NCBI GenBank assembly: GCA_900542635.1
Contig: UQOJ01000020.1
Location: 1-33,920, forward strand
DNA: 33,920 nt
Source of the DNA: an uncultured Collinsella sp.
GTDB lineage: Bacteria > Actinomycetota > Coriobacteriia > Coriobacteriales > Coriobacteriaceae
Direction of reading: 5' to 3'
The notes under the pieces are model-generated. The model was not told the DNA's origin, made no database searches, and saw only the letters and a list, made by a program, of their open reading frames with translations. Shown here one piece after another: positions 8,304 to 15,189 of this stretch. Position 1 is the first letter of the stretch. Each line of letters opens with the position of its first letter. The position numbers were made by a program, and so were the translations under genes.

Positions 8304-9314
8304 ATGCCCACACCAGGCAAGCGCCCATCCATGCGCCAGATTGCCGTCGCGGCCGGCGTATCCGTCGCCACGGTCTCCCACGTCATCAACGGCAGCGGCC
8401 GTTTTTCCGAAGACACCCGCAAACGCGTGGAAGCCGCCCTAAAGGAATACGGCTACGTCACGAACATGGCGGCGAAGAGCCTCCGTATGGCCCAGTCCCG
8501 GACCATCGGCATGATCGTGCCGGACATCTCCAACGACTTCTTTTCCAAGATCGCCCTGCATGTGGAGCGCGAGCTGGCAACCGAGGACTACTCGGTCTTT
8601 GTTTGCAACAGCGCCAATGACCCCGCCCGCGAGCGTGACTACTTCCGCACGCTGGCAAGCAAGCAGGCCGACGGTATCATCTGTATCTCCGGCCTGCGCA
8701 GGCTCGACGGCGAGTTCGTCCCCCACGGAATCCCCGTGGTCTGCATCGACCGTGCGCCCGAAAACGACCTCGGTTTCCCACACGTGGGCTCCGACAACAT
8801 CGGCGGTGGCTACATGGCGACCGAGCACCTCATCGAGCGCGGCTGCAAGGACATCCTGAGCATCTCGAGTTTTACCGCCAACTACCCCGGCAACGAGCGC
8901 CAGATGGGCTACGAGCGGGCGCTCGCCGCGCACGGAATGCCGCTACGCCGCGACTACCAGCTGTTTGTCTCGGGTAAGCAGCCGAGCATCATCGAGTCGG
9001 AAGAGCTCGTGACCGACTTCCTCTCCACGGGCTACCCCGTCGACGGCGTCTTCGCCCATAGCGACCACGCAGCCGTGGGCGCGCTGCGTGCGCTCGTTGC
9101 CGCCGGCAAGCGCGTACCCGAAGACGTCCGTCTCATCGGCTTCGACGATTCCGTTTACGCGCAGCTTCCGACGCCGCAAATCAGCACCATCCGCCGCTTC
9201 CCCGAGCGCCTCGCGCACGAGGGATGTCAGGCCCTGCTCGCCCTGCTGCGCGGCGAAGAGCCCGAGATGGAGACGCTTGTCCCCGTTAAGCTCGTGCAAC
9301 GCGCGAGCAGCTAG
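8304..9314 (+). CDS. LacI-family transcriptional regulator
   Basis: 336-residue repressor of the LacI/GalR type. An N-terminal helix-turn-helix (about residues 10-56) with the typical VAAGVSVATVSHVIN recognition segment and hinge is followed by a periplasmic-binding-protein-like effector domain (GMIVPDISNDFF, HVGSDNIGGG, GYERAL, GFDDS). AGGAGG at 8294-8299 supports the ATG at 8304. It faces the minus-strand sugar genes and shares a bidirectional terminator with rpiB. Dyads matching LacI-type operators lie in front of this gene, the epimerase gene and deoR, so it probably controls the neighbouring sugar-phosphate pathway. The effector is unknown; a sugar or sugar phosphate is likely. Confidence 0.92.
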   Translation: MPTPGKRPSMRQIAVAAGVSVATVSHVINGSGRFSEDTRKRVEAALKEYGYVTNMAAKSLRMAQSRTIGMIVPDISNDFFSKIALHVERELATEDYSVFVCNSANDPARERDYFRTLASKQADGIICISGLRRLDGEFVPHGIPVVCIDRAPENDLGFPHVGSDNIGGGYMATEHLIERGCKDILSISSFTANYPGNERQMGYERALAAHGMPLRRDYQLFVSGKQPSIIESEELVTDFLSTGYPVDGVFAHSDHAAVGALRALVAAGKRVPEDVRLIGFDDSVYAQLPTPQISTIRRFPERLAHEGCQALLALLRGEEPEMETLVPVKLVQRASS

Positions 9315-9376
9315 ACAGCGGGCAGCGAATAGCCGCGTTTTTCTCTCGCATGTGCTCTATCCCACGCGCGACATGC

Positions 9377-9410
9377 AAAAAGCCCGCCACCACACGGGTG
9401 ACGGGCTTTT
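9377..9410. terminator. Bidirectional terminator between convergent lacI and rpiB
   Basis: The stem AAAAGCCCG / CGGGCTTTT (9378-9386 with 9402-9410) has A and T runs on both sides and so can end transcription from both convergent genes. It lies 63 nt after the lacI stop and 4 nt from the rpiB stop. Confidence 0.85.
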
Positions 9411-9413
9411 CCG

Positions 9414-9890
9414 CTACCAGCCGCGTGCTTCCTCCGCACGTACGAGCTGACGAGCCTCGATCTGGCGAATCATATCGATGCGTCGCTGGTGACGGCCGCC
9501 CTCGAACTCGCCGGTGAGCCAGGCGTCGACAATCATTTTGGCCAGCTCGATGCCTACCACACGAGCACCAAATGCGAGCATGTTGGTGTTGTTGTGCTCG
9601 CGCGACAGGCGAGCGGAATACGGCTCAGAGCAGGTGCAGCAACGGATACCGCGCACCTTGTTGGCGGCAAGCGAGATGCCCACACCCGTACCGCAGATAA
9701 CGATACCGCGATCAACCTCGCCGGACATGACAGCGTCCGCCACGGCCTCACCCGCGATGGGATAGTCAAAGCGCTCGGTGCTGTCCGTACCGAAGTTCAC
9801 GACTTCGTAGCCGTACTTCTCCTGGATATACGCCGTGATGGCTTCCTTGTACTCGACTGCGACGTGGTCGTTTCCAATACCGATCTTCAA
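9414..9890 (-). CDS. rpiB: Ribose-5-phosphate isomerase B / allose-6-phosphate isomerase (RpiB family)
   Basis: 158-residue LacAB_RpiB isomerase interconverting an aldose and a ketose phosphate: ribose-5-P/ribulose-5-P, or allose-6-P/allulose-6-P. The NDH near the start, the catalytic Cys in ICGTGVGIS, and the CSEPYSARLSREHNNTN segment with its His match E. coli RpiB closely, as does the GGRHQRR tail. The start codon is TTG at 9890: AAAGGGG lies about 6 nt upstream, and the only nearby ATG frame stops at once. It follows the AlsE-like epimerase with a 72-nt gap. The same pairing (rpiB with alsE) occurs in the E. coli allose locus, so allose/allulose metabolism is possible alongside a pentose-phosphate role. 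Confidence 0.92.
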   Translation of the reverse strand: MKIGIGNDHVAVEYKEAITAYIQEKYGYEVVNFGTDSTERFDYPIAGEAVADAVMSGEVDRGIVICGTGVGISLAANKVRGIRCCTCSEPYSARLSREHNNTNMLAFGARVVGIELAKMIVDAWLTGEFEGGRHQRRIDMIRQIEARQLVRAEEARGW

Positions 9891-9962
9891 AAGAGACCCC
9901 TTTCCATAAGAACCATTCGCGCATGCCGCGCGCTCAATCAGTCCTAATTCGCCGTTTCGCTT

Positions 9963-10616
9963 CTAATACACCTCGCCGGCGCGCAAACGGCGCAGACACT
10001 CCTCGTAACCAGCGTCCTTGCCAAACAGCGCACTGGTGCCCAAGATAAATCCGTCCGCGCCAATGGCGGACAGGTCGCGCACGCGCTCGGGCGAGCAGGC
10101 GCCGTCGATCATGAGCTTGAAGCCAAAGCGCTCCTTCAGCGCGGCAAGGCGACGCACCTTGTCGTTCGTGAACTCGATAAAGCTCTGACCGGCAAAACCC
10201 GGATTCACCGTCATGACCATCACGTAATCGCAGAGGTTCAACATCTCCTCGATCTCGGAGATAGAGGTGTCGGGGTTCACGGCGATACCGGCGCTCTTGC
10301 CGAGGGACTTAATCGCGGCGAGTGTCTTGACCACGTAACGCTCGGACTCCGGATGGATATAGATGATGTCCGCGCCGGCGGAGGCGAAAAGTTCAACCTT
10401 GCTGGCAGGATTCTCGACCATAAGGTGCACGTCGACGAGCTTGTTGGTGGCAGCTCGCACGGCCTTGATGTCTTCGAGACCCATGGCGAAATTGGGAACG
10501 AAACTGCCGTCCATCACGTCGCAATGGAAGATGTCGATGCCGGCGGCGTCGAGATCCTCGACGGTCGCACGCAGATTGCCGTAGTCGGCGCACATGAGAC
10601 TGGGGCAGAGCAGCAT
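9963..10616 (-). CDS. Ribulose-phosphate 3-epimerase family, AlsE-like (allulose-6-phosphate 3-epimerase candidate)
   Basis: 217-residue TIM-barrel epimerase. Family motifs: PSLMCAD at the N-terminus, FHCDVMDGSFVPN with a catalytic Asp, DVHLMV, IHPES, MTVNPGFAGQSFI, the second catalytic Asp in MIDGAC, and GTSALF. PSLMC, MTV-PGFAGQ and GTS-LF resemble E. coli AlsE more than Rpe, which has PSILSAD, MSVNPGFGGQ and GSAIF. I therefore favour allulose-6-phosphate to fructose-6-phosphate epimerisation, with ribulose-5-phosphate epimerase as the alternative. AAGGAG lies 6 nt before the ATG. Two LacI-type dyads sit 42-91 nt upstream of the start. It shares a direction with rpiB, which follows. Confidence 0.88.
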   Translation of the reverse strand: MLLCPSLMCADYGNLRATVEDLDAAGIDIFHCDVMDGSFVPNFAMGLEDIKAVRAATNKLVDVHLMVENPASKVELFASAGADIIYIHPESERYVVKTLAAIKSLGKSAGIAVNPDTSISEIEEMLNLCDYVMVMTVNPGFAGQSFIEFTNDKVRRLAALKERFGFKLMIDGACSPERVRDLSAIGADGFILGTSALFGKDAGYEECLRRLRAGEVY

Positions 10617-10657
10617 AGTGAACTCCTTATCTGCTCGGTGATTATCTACTCGGTGGT

Positions 10658-10707
10658 AATTAATCGTTTAACCTTTATCTACAGTCTGGCTGATTAATCG
10701 TTTAACC
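10658..10707. promoter_or_regulatory. Tandem operator candidates upstream of the epimerase gene
   Basis: Two 16-bp sites, AATTAA-TCGT-TTAACC (10658-10673) and GATTAA-TCGT-TTAACC (10692-10707), repeat in the same orientation 34 bp apart. The half-sites and central CG fit LacI/GalR operators. A lone TTAACC half-site follows at 10714-10719. They overlap the expected promoter of the epimerase-rpiB pair. Binding by the LacI protein at 8304 is an inference. Confidence 0.65.
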
Positions 10708-10881
10708 ACGTTGTTAACCTGCAGGCTTTTCCAGATTCACAACGTTGCCATATTTGCCTATCTAGCTGGTATCATGCAGGAGCCCGCACCACGAAACGCT
10801 GTCGTATTCCCTAGGAAGAAATCCCGCTACGCGGACAGCAGCAGCCAGGGGCCGCAATCCGCAGACCTGAGCCCGGACCCC

Positions 10882-11625
10882 CTACGCTCCAGGCGTGATC
10901 AGGCGCGCGCACTGGGCGATCTTCTCGTCATAGGACTCCGCGATAATCGACACACCATCGAACCCAAACGCGCGAACATTCGAGAACTGATGGAACTTCG
11001 AGCTGTCGCACAGCACGTACGCCTTATTCGAATTCTCGCGCACGATGCGCTTCTTCGCCGCCTCAACGTAGGAGGGCGTCATGACGCCGCGGTCCTCGTC
11101 AATCGCGTTGGTCCCGATAAACGCCTTATCGAAGTACAGATCGCGCAGGATCGATTCGGTCATAGAACCGCAGAACGAGGAGTTCACATAGTTGAACTCG
11201 CCACCCACCACGATGAGCTGGGCGCGCGTCTCGCTCTTAATCAGGCACGCCGAGGCATCCGTCGTGTAAATTGTCACGTCGAGGTCGAGCAGCAGACGCA
11301 GCAGCGCCGTGCAGGTGGAACCCGAGTCCAAGTAGAGCGTGTCCCCGTCCTCAACAAAACGCAAGGCGACTTGGGCAATCTGTTCCTTCTCACTCCCGTG
11401 TAGGCCCGAACGCGTCGAGATACTCACCTCGTGGACAGCCGAGAGGAGCCTCACCGCGCCGCCCGAAAGATGCTCAACCTTGCCAAGCGCCTCCAGCTCC
11501 TTGAGGTCGCGACGTAGCGTCGAAATAGAGACGCCCGGCAGCTCCTCCTGCAGCTCGGAAATCCTCGCGAGGCCCGACTTCTGCAGGCACTCTACAATTC
11601 GCTCCTGGCGCTCATACGGAATCAT
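10882..11625 (-). CDS. DeoR-family transcriptional regulator
   Basis: 247-residue repressor: a DeoR-type winged helix-turn-helix (ERQERIVECLQKSG, ISELQEELPGVSISTLRRDLKELEALGKVEHLSGGAV) and a C-terminal sugar-phosphate-sensing DeoRC domain (DSGSTC, IVVGGEFNYVNSSFCG, KAFIGTNAID, SKF). The open frame extends to 11937, but the ATG at 11625 is preferred: GGAGAGG lies about 8 nt upstream and the product then starts in the standard family way. It is downstream of the PTS and isomerase genes on the same strand and presumably regulates them in response to a phosphorylated intermediate. A 224-bp gap full of dyads precedes it, so it may have its own promoter. Confidence 0.92.
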   Translation of the reverse strand: MIPYERQERIVECLQKSGLARISELQEELPGVSISTLRRDLKELEALGKVEHLSGGAVRLLSAVHEVSISTRSGLHGSEKEQIAQVALRFVEDGDTLYLDSGSTCTALLRLLLDLDVTIYTTDASACLIKSETRAQLIVVGGEFNYVNSSFCGSMTESILRDLYFDKAFIGTNAIDEDRGVMTPSYVEAAKKRIVRENSNKAYVLCDSSKFHQFSNVRAFGFDGVSIIAESYDEKIAQCARLITPGA

Positions 11626-11729
11626 ATTGGGAACCTCTCCAAACCACTCTGCTTCACGCTCGTTCATTTCTTTTCGAAAAGTGTAACGCACAAGCAGAAT
11701 AGCGGCCGCCACCTGTTGCGATGACGACC

Positions 11730-11815
11730 GCTTAATCGATTGACCTACCCTCTCGTTCACAATTTGAACGAGGTTGACACACCTCGCGTAAGCGCGACGC
11801 TCTTCAAGCGAAGAG
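11730..11815. promoter_or_regulatory. Dyad-rich deoR upstream region
   Basis: The 224-bp gap between the EIIBC stop and deoR holds no gene. In it are a degenerate copy of the LacI-type site, GCTTAA-TCGA-TTGACC (11730-11745); the perfect dyad GTTCA-CAATT-TGAAC (11755-11769); CGAGGT-N6-ACCTCG (11769-11786); and CTCTTC-AAGC-GAAGAG (11800-11815). The first is probably a regulator site; the last, which has no T-run, may be the end of the upstream transcript. Functions are inferred. Confidence 0.45.
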
Positions 11816-11849
11816 AACGACCCTAGGAGAGGCGGCGCATCCGGGGCTC

Positions 11850-13226
11850 TTAGGCGAGCTGATCCTCCTTGCCGGTGAAGGCGAAGGCAAGAACACCGGC
11901 CACGACGGCGGAAATGAGCATGCCGACCATAGCCCAAGCGAAGTTCATGGGGTCGGAACTCACGAAAGCCGGGAACGTAGTGACGGAACCGAAGGTGAAC
12001 GCAGTGGTGACGACCTTCATGATACCGAGGAACGCGCCGCCGACGGCACCGCCGATGATCTGCGCAAGCCAGACCTTCTTGTTCTTCACGAGCATACCGA
12101 ACAGCGTGGGCTCGATGATGGCGGACAGGGCGATCGATACGACACCGGTCATCGCGAAGCTCTTGAGCTTCTGGTCGCGGGCCTTGAGGAACACGCCGAA
12201 GGCGCAGCCGATAACGGCGAAGTTGCAGGCGAAGGTGAAGGGGCAGATGTAGTCGAAGCCGTTCTGAGCGATGTTGTTGATCATGATGGGGTTCACGGCC
12301 CAGTGGATGCCCATGGACACCAGCACGGACCAGCCGCCGCCAACCAGCACGCCGGCGAACACGGAGCTGCGCTCGATCAGCCAGTTGACCACGAAGGCGA
12401 TGGCCTCACCAGCGTAGACGCCCAGGGGACCGATGACGAGCATGGTGAGCGGAACCATAACGATCAGGGAGATGGCGGGCAGCACGACGAGCTTGAGCAT
12501 CTCGGAAACGTGCTCATCGAGCCACTTGTACAGGTACGAGTAGACCCAGACAGACAAGATGGCAGGGATAACCGTGGAGTTGTAGTTCATGAGAACCACG
12601 GGGATGCCGAAGAAGTCCGTCATGGCGCCGTTGCCCGCGTCGCCCATGAGGGCGATGAAGTCCGGGTAGAGCAGGCACGCGCCGAGCAGCGCCGACAGGT
12701 ACGGGCTCGCGCCGAAGCGCTTGCCGGCGGAGAAGCCGAGCAGCACGGGCAGGAAGTAGAACACGCTCATGGCCAGGGTGTACAGGATGGTGTAGGTACC
12801 CGTGCCCTCAGCGATGATGCCGAGCTGGGCGGCCAGGATAACGAAGCCGCGCAGGATACCGGAGCCGGCCATGGCGGGCAGCAGCGGGGCAAAGATGCCG
12901 GAGATCGCGGAGAAGACCTGGCTGACGATGCTCTCGCCCTCGTCCTTGGTAGCAGCGGAGATTTCCACGCCCGAACCCTTGACCAGCGGCTCAAACTTCT
13001 CGTACAGCTTCGGGACCTCAGTGCCGATGAGGACCTGGTACTGACCGGCCTTGTTCAGCGTGTTCACAACGCCTTCGACTTCCTTGACCGCAGCGTCGTC
13101 GCAAGCCGCGTCGTCTTTGAGATTGAGGCGCAGGCGCGTCGCGCAGTGCGTCATGCCCGAGATGCTCTCGGGACCACCGACGGCGTCCAGAATCCCCTGA
13201 GCCATCGCGTTCCAGTCGCGTTTCAT
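11850..13226 (-). CDS. PTS sugar transporter, EIIBC (glucose/beta-glucoside superfamily)
   Basis: 458-residue membrane permease that takes up a sugar and phosphorylates it. The N-terminal EIIB domain (about 1-85) has the phosphorylated Cys28 in THCATRLRL. A short linker leads to an EIIC domain (about 105-450) of around ten hydrophobic helices, with a GIHWAVNP motif in the substrate region. No EIIA domain is fused, so a phosphoryl donor must act in trans. GGGAGGT 5 nt before the ATG lies over the stop of the isomerase gene, only 3 nt away, so the two are translationally coupled. Substrate cannot be read from sequence; the neighbours suggest a hexose whose phosphate needs isomerisation or epimerisation. 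Confidence 0.92.
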   Translation of the reverse strand: MKRDWNAMAQGILDAVGGPESISGMTHCATRLRLNLKDDAACDDAAVKEVEGVVNTLNKAGQYQVLIGTEVPKLYEKFEPLVKGSGVEISAATKDEGESIVSQVFSAISGIFAPLLPAMAGSGILRGFVILAAQLGIIAEGTGTYTILYTLAMSVFYFLPVLLGFSAGKRFGASPYLSALLGACLLYPDFIALMGDAGNGAMTDFFGIPVVLMNYNSTVIPAILSVWVYSYLYKWLDEHVSEMLKLVVLPAISLIVMVPLTMLVIGPLGVYAGEAIAFVVNWLIERSSVFAGVLVGGGWSVLVSMGIHWAVNPIMINNIAQNGFDYICPFTFACNFAVIGCAFGVFLKARDQKLKSFAMTGVVSIALSAIIEPTLFGMLVKNKKVWLAQIIGGAVGGAFLGIMKVVTTAFTFGSVTTFPAFVSSDPMNFAWAMVGMLISAVVAGVLAFAFTGKEDQLA

Positions 13227-13229
13227 TGG

Positions 13230-14168
13230 TTACCTCCCCATTGCGCAGAAGAGCTCGCGGACAAGCTCGGCTGCCTTAATCGCGTCGTTTGCATCGATAA
13301 CGGATTGGATCTTCTCCATGCTTACGGCCTCGATGGCGTCGTTGAGCAGATGGATCATCTGGTCGTTCTGTGCAGCCTCGCCGGCAGCGGGCTCGATGAC
13401 CGGGAACGTGTCGAAGTAGATTGCGCTGTCGTAACCGTGCTTCTTCACGTAGTAGAGGAACTCGAGGGTCTTCACCGGCGTGGACGTACCAATCATAAGG
13501 CCATCGTCGAAGCGACCGTTGCCGTCGTTTAGGTGAATGCCGTAGAGCTTGCCCTCGCGGCCGAACAGGTCGGCGGCCATGGCAGGGTTCTCGTGCTTCA
13601 TGAGCATGTGGCAGTAATCCAGCGTGACGCCCAGGTTCGGGCGGTCTGCAGCGTTGAGAATCATGCCGGTCATACCCATGGAGTCGATGAACGCGTACGC
13701 GCGCTCCTCGTAGGGTTTGTACTCAATCGAGATCTTGAGGTCGGGCGCGTAGTCGCAAACCTTCTGGAATGCGGCTACGAGCTGGTCGAAGACGCGAGCG
13801 TAGGCGATCTGGAAGCTGTAGTCAAAGCCGTCGTGGCCGAGCCAGATGGTCACCGTGTTGCCACCGGCAGTGCGGCAGTAGTCGCACGCCTCGTAGCAGA
13901 GCTCAAGGGCTTCCGCGGCAAGGGCATCATCGGCATTGCCCAGGTCACCGTTGAGGAAGGCGTTGCGGAAGCGCAGCGCGCAGCCGTTCAGCTGCAGGTC
14001 GTGAGCTGCGAGCTTGGCGGCCATGTCCTCAGCCGTGACACCTGTGCAGTGCTCGGGGTAGTTGAGGTCGACGTGCGTGAGGCCCACGCTCTGGAACTCC
14101 GCGAACACGCGATCAAGATTCTTGTCGCCATCGCGAAAATAGGAGTTGATACGAGTTGCAAGCTTCAT
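13230..14168 (-). CDS. Sugar phosphate isomerase/epimerase (xylose-isomerase-like TIM barrel)
   Basis: 312-residue protein of the AP_endonuc_2 / IolE-tagatose-epimerase superfamily. Visible: an N-terminal strand with DLNYPEH, central IEYKPYEERAYAF, LDYCHMLMKHEN, a GIHLNDGNGRFDDGL segment and a C-terminal YFDTFP. The Glu, Asp/His and His/Asp positions match the metal-binding pattern of the family. The frame runs up to 14297, but the ATG at 14168 has AAAGGA about 10 nt upstream and gives a normal N-terminus. It is the first gene of the minus-strand sugar block and is coupled to the PTS EIIBC gene. It probably converts the transported sugar or its phosphate; the exact reaction cannot be assigned. 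Confidence 0.85.
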   Translation of the reverse strand: MKLATRINSYFRDGDKNLDRVFAEFQSVGLTHVDLNYPEHCTGVTAEDMAAKLAAHDLQLNGCALRFRNAFLNGDLGNADDALAAEALELCYEACDYCRTAGGNTVTIWLGHDGFDYSFQIAYARVFDQLVAAFQKVCDYAPDLKISIEYKPYEERAYAFIDSMGMTGMILNAADRPNLGVTLDYCHMLMKHENPAMAADLFGREGKLYGIHLNDGNGRFDDGLMIGTSTPVKTLEFLYYVKKHGYDSAIYFDTFPVIEPAAGEAAQNDQMIHLLNDAIEAVSMEKIQSVIDANDAIKAAELVRELFCAMGR

Positions 14169-14319
14169 GCTTCTACGTCCTTTACCTTCGTCCTTGATCG
14201 TTTCTGCCCGTTCGAGCACCTGATCTATATCCGTAATTCGATAAGGGCCGCCGCCTGCGCGCCGGGGCTTACCCTGCGACATGTAGATTACTGCCACATA
14301 AGTTCATTTTCAATCAGTA

Positions 14320-14357
14320 TTTTTCACTCTTTTTCTCATTGTGTCAGAGTTTTTCAC
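14320..14357. promoter_or_regulatory. Upstream region of the sugar operon with repeated GTGAAAAA
   Basis: The stretch 14169-14548 has no supported gene and is AT-richer than its surroundings, as expected for a promoter. TTTTTCAC (GTGAAAAA on the transcribed strand) occurs at 14320-14327 and again at 14350-14357, 30 bp apart, which could be a DeoR-type operator. This is a weak, inferred assignment. Confidence 0.3.
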
Positions 14358-14548
14358 CGTATAAAGCCATCTACCTTGTGGTTTTGCTGTTAATCAAGTT
14401 TGACCATTCTTGAAGTTACCTGATTTTTTCTGAATTAATTTGCCGTTTATCGGTAAAAATCGACCGCTCACGGCTGACGGCGACGCAAGATGGAAGATAC
14501 TTGCATGAGGAAAAGCACTGAATTCCCAGCGCCGATTCGAATGACGCG

Positions 14549-14660
14549 ATTGGTGACGCGAGCGTCGACGGCCCGAATCTGCCGTCGGCCCCCACTAACC
14601 AAAAACGGCGCCGCTCACGCGACGCCGTCATATTCCCTGGTGCCCCCGGGCGGATTCGAA
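14549..14660. repeat. Diverged copy of the tRNA-Arg 3' end and downstream flank (left boundary of the R-M island)
   Basis: 112 bp align without gaps to 17723-17834, with about 8 mismatches by eye. The copy holds the last 23 bp of tRNA-Arg including CCA (14638-14660), a terminator hairpin like the one behind the intact tRNA, and the inverted pseudo-tRNA arm beyond it. Identity stops abruptly at 14660. Such a layout is typical of an attachment-site duplication made when DNA integrates into a tRNA 3' end, or of a relic tRNA gene. Confidence 0.8.
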
Positions 14661-14679
14661 AACTCCCCCCCGCGGGGAA

Positions 14680-14703
14680 ATTGGTGACGCGGGTGTCGAC
14701 GGC
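14680..14703. repeat. Third copy of the tRNA-flank repeat (24 bp)
   Basis: Exactly matches 17723-17746, and so is closer to the right-hand copy than the adjacent 14549 copy is. It lies 19 bp inside the left boundary repeat, after a CCCCGCGGGG palindrome. This suggests more than one rearrangement at this end. Confidence 0.7.
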
Positions 14704-14844
14704 GCTGAGCGCTCCGTGTTTTGGTATGTGGATATGGCAGCCATCAACCTTTCTCGGCATGTGAAACTCTAGGCGCATATGAGCATACCTGAGCGACGCA
14801 ACACATGCGCTCCATCTATCCCAACAAGCTCCAGCGGTACCCGC

Positions 14845-14929
14845 ACTTCCCATTTCGTGTAGAAAAGGGCCTGTATATACTTCCCATTTCGTGTATTGAA
14901 TCAGGTAACCACACTTCCCATTTCGTGTA
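14845..14929. repeat. Three perfect 17-bp direct repeats with exact 34-bp period
   Basis: ACTTCCCATTTCGTGTA occurs at 14845-14861, 14879-14895 and 14913-14929, each separated by a unique 17-bp spacer. The last copy ends 23 nt before the ATG of the truncated ATPase gene. About three helical turns per repeat would place bound proteins on roughly one face of the DNA, as in an operator or iteron array. No fourth copy is seen on either side. Confidence 0.9.
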
Positions 14930-14952
14930 TACAGCAGCTAGATTGGGCAATC

Positions 14953-15120
14953 ATGTCAGTATTCAGACGTACGGCCTACAATAAACTCCTCGATTGGAAA
15001 GCGAGCAATGGATCCCGAGCCATCATGCTCGAGGGGGCCCGCCGCGTTGGAAAAAGCACCCTTGCCCAAGAGTTTGCGCAGTCCAAATACAAATCCCACC
15101 TCGTGATCGACGAATCTGTT
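14953..15120 (+). pseudogene. 5' fragment of an AAA-type ATPase gene (AAA_14/DUF4143 kind)
   Basis: About 55 codons survive, starting at the ATG at 14953: an N-terminal helix, then the Walker A segment EGARRVGKST and part of the following helix and strand (KSHLVIDE). Homology to the family ends near 15115, where the sequence runs into the terminator of the restriction gene on the other strand; the frame stays open to 15285 but is no longer ATPase-like. Intact relatives are about 400-450 residues, as in the one at 28837-30189. The likely cause is loss of the 3' part when the R-M genes were inserted. Three periodic repeats sit just upstream. No clear ribosome-binding site is visible. Confidence 0.7.
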
Positions 15121-15126
15121 GCGAGT

Positions 15127-15161
15127 GAAAAAAGAAGACCGGAGACTCAACTGGTCTCCGG
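15127..15161 (-). terminator. Rho-independent terminator of the R-M operon
   Basis: Perfect 8-bp stem CCGGAGAC / GTCTCCGG (15139-15146 with 15154-15161) followed on the minus strand by a run of T residues (15127-15133). It lies 29 nt beyond the restriction gene's stop. Confidence 0.88.
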
Positions 15162-15189
15162 CCTCATTTCTAAAAAACGTCTCGTGGTT

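Noticed and set aside
14391..14406. TTAATCAAGTTTGACC as a fifth copy of the LacI-type operator
   Set aside because: Half-site spacing differs from the 6-4-6 layout of the others, so it was not counted.
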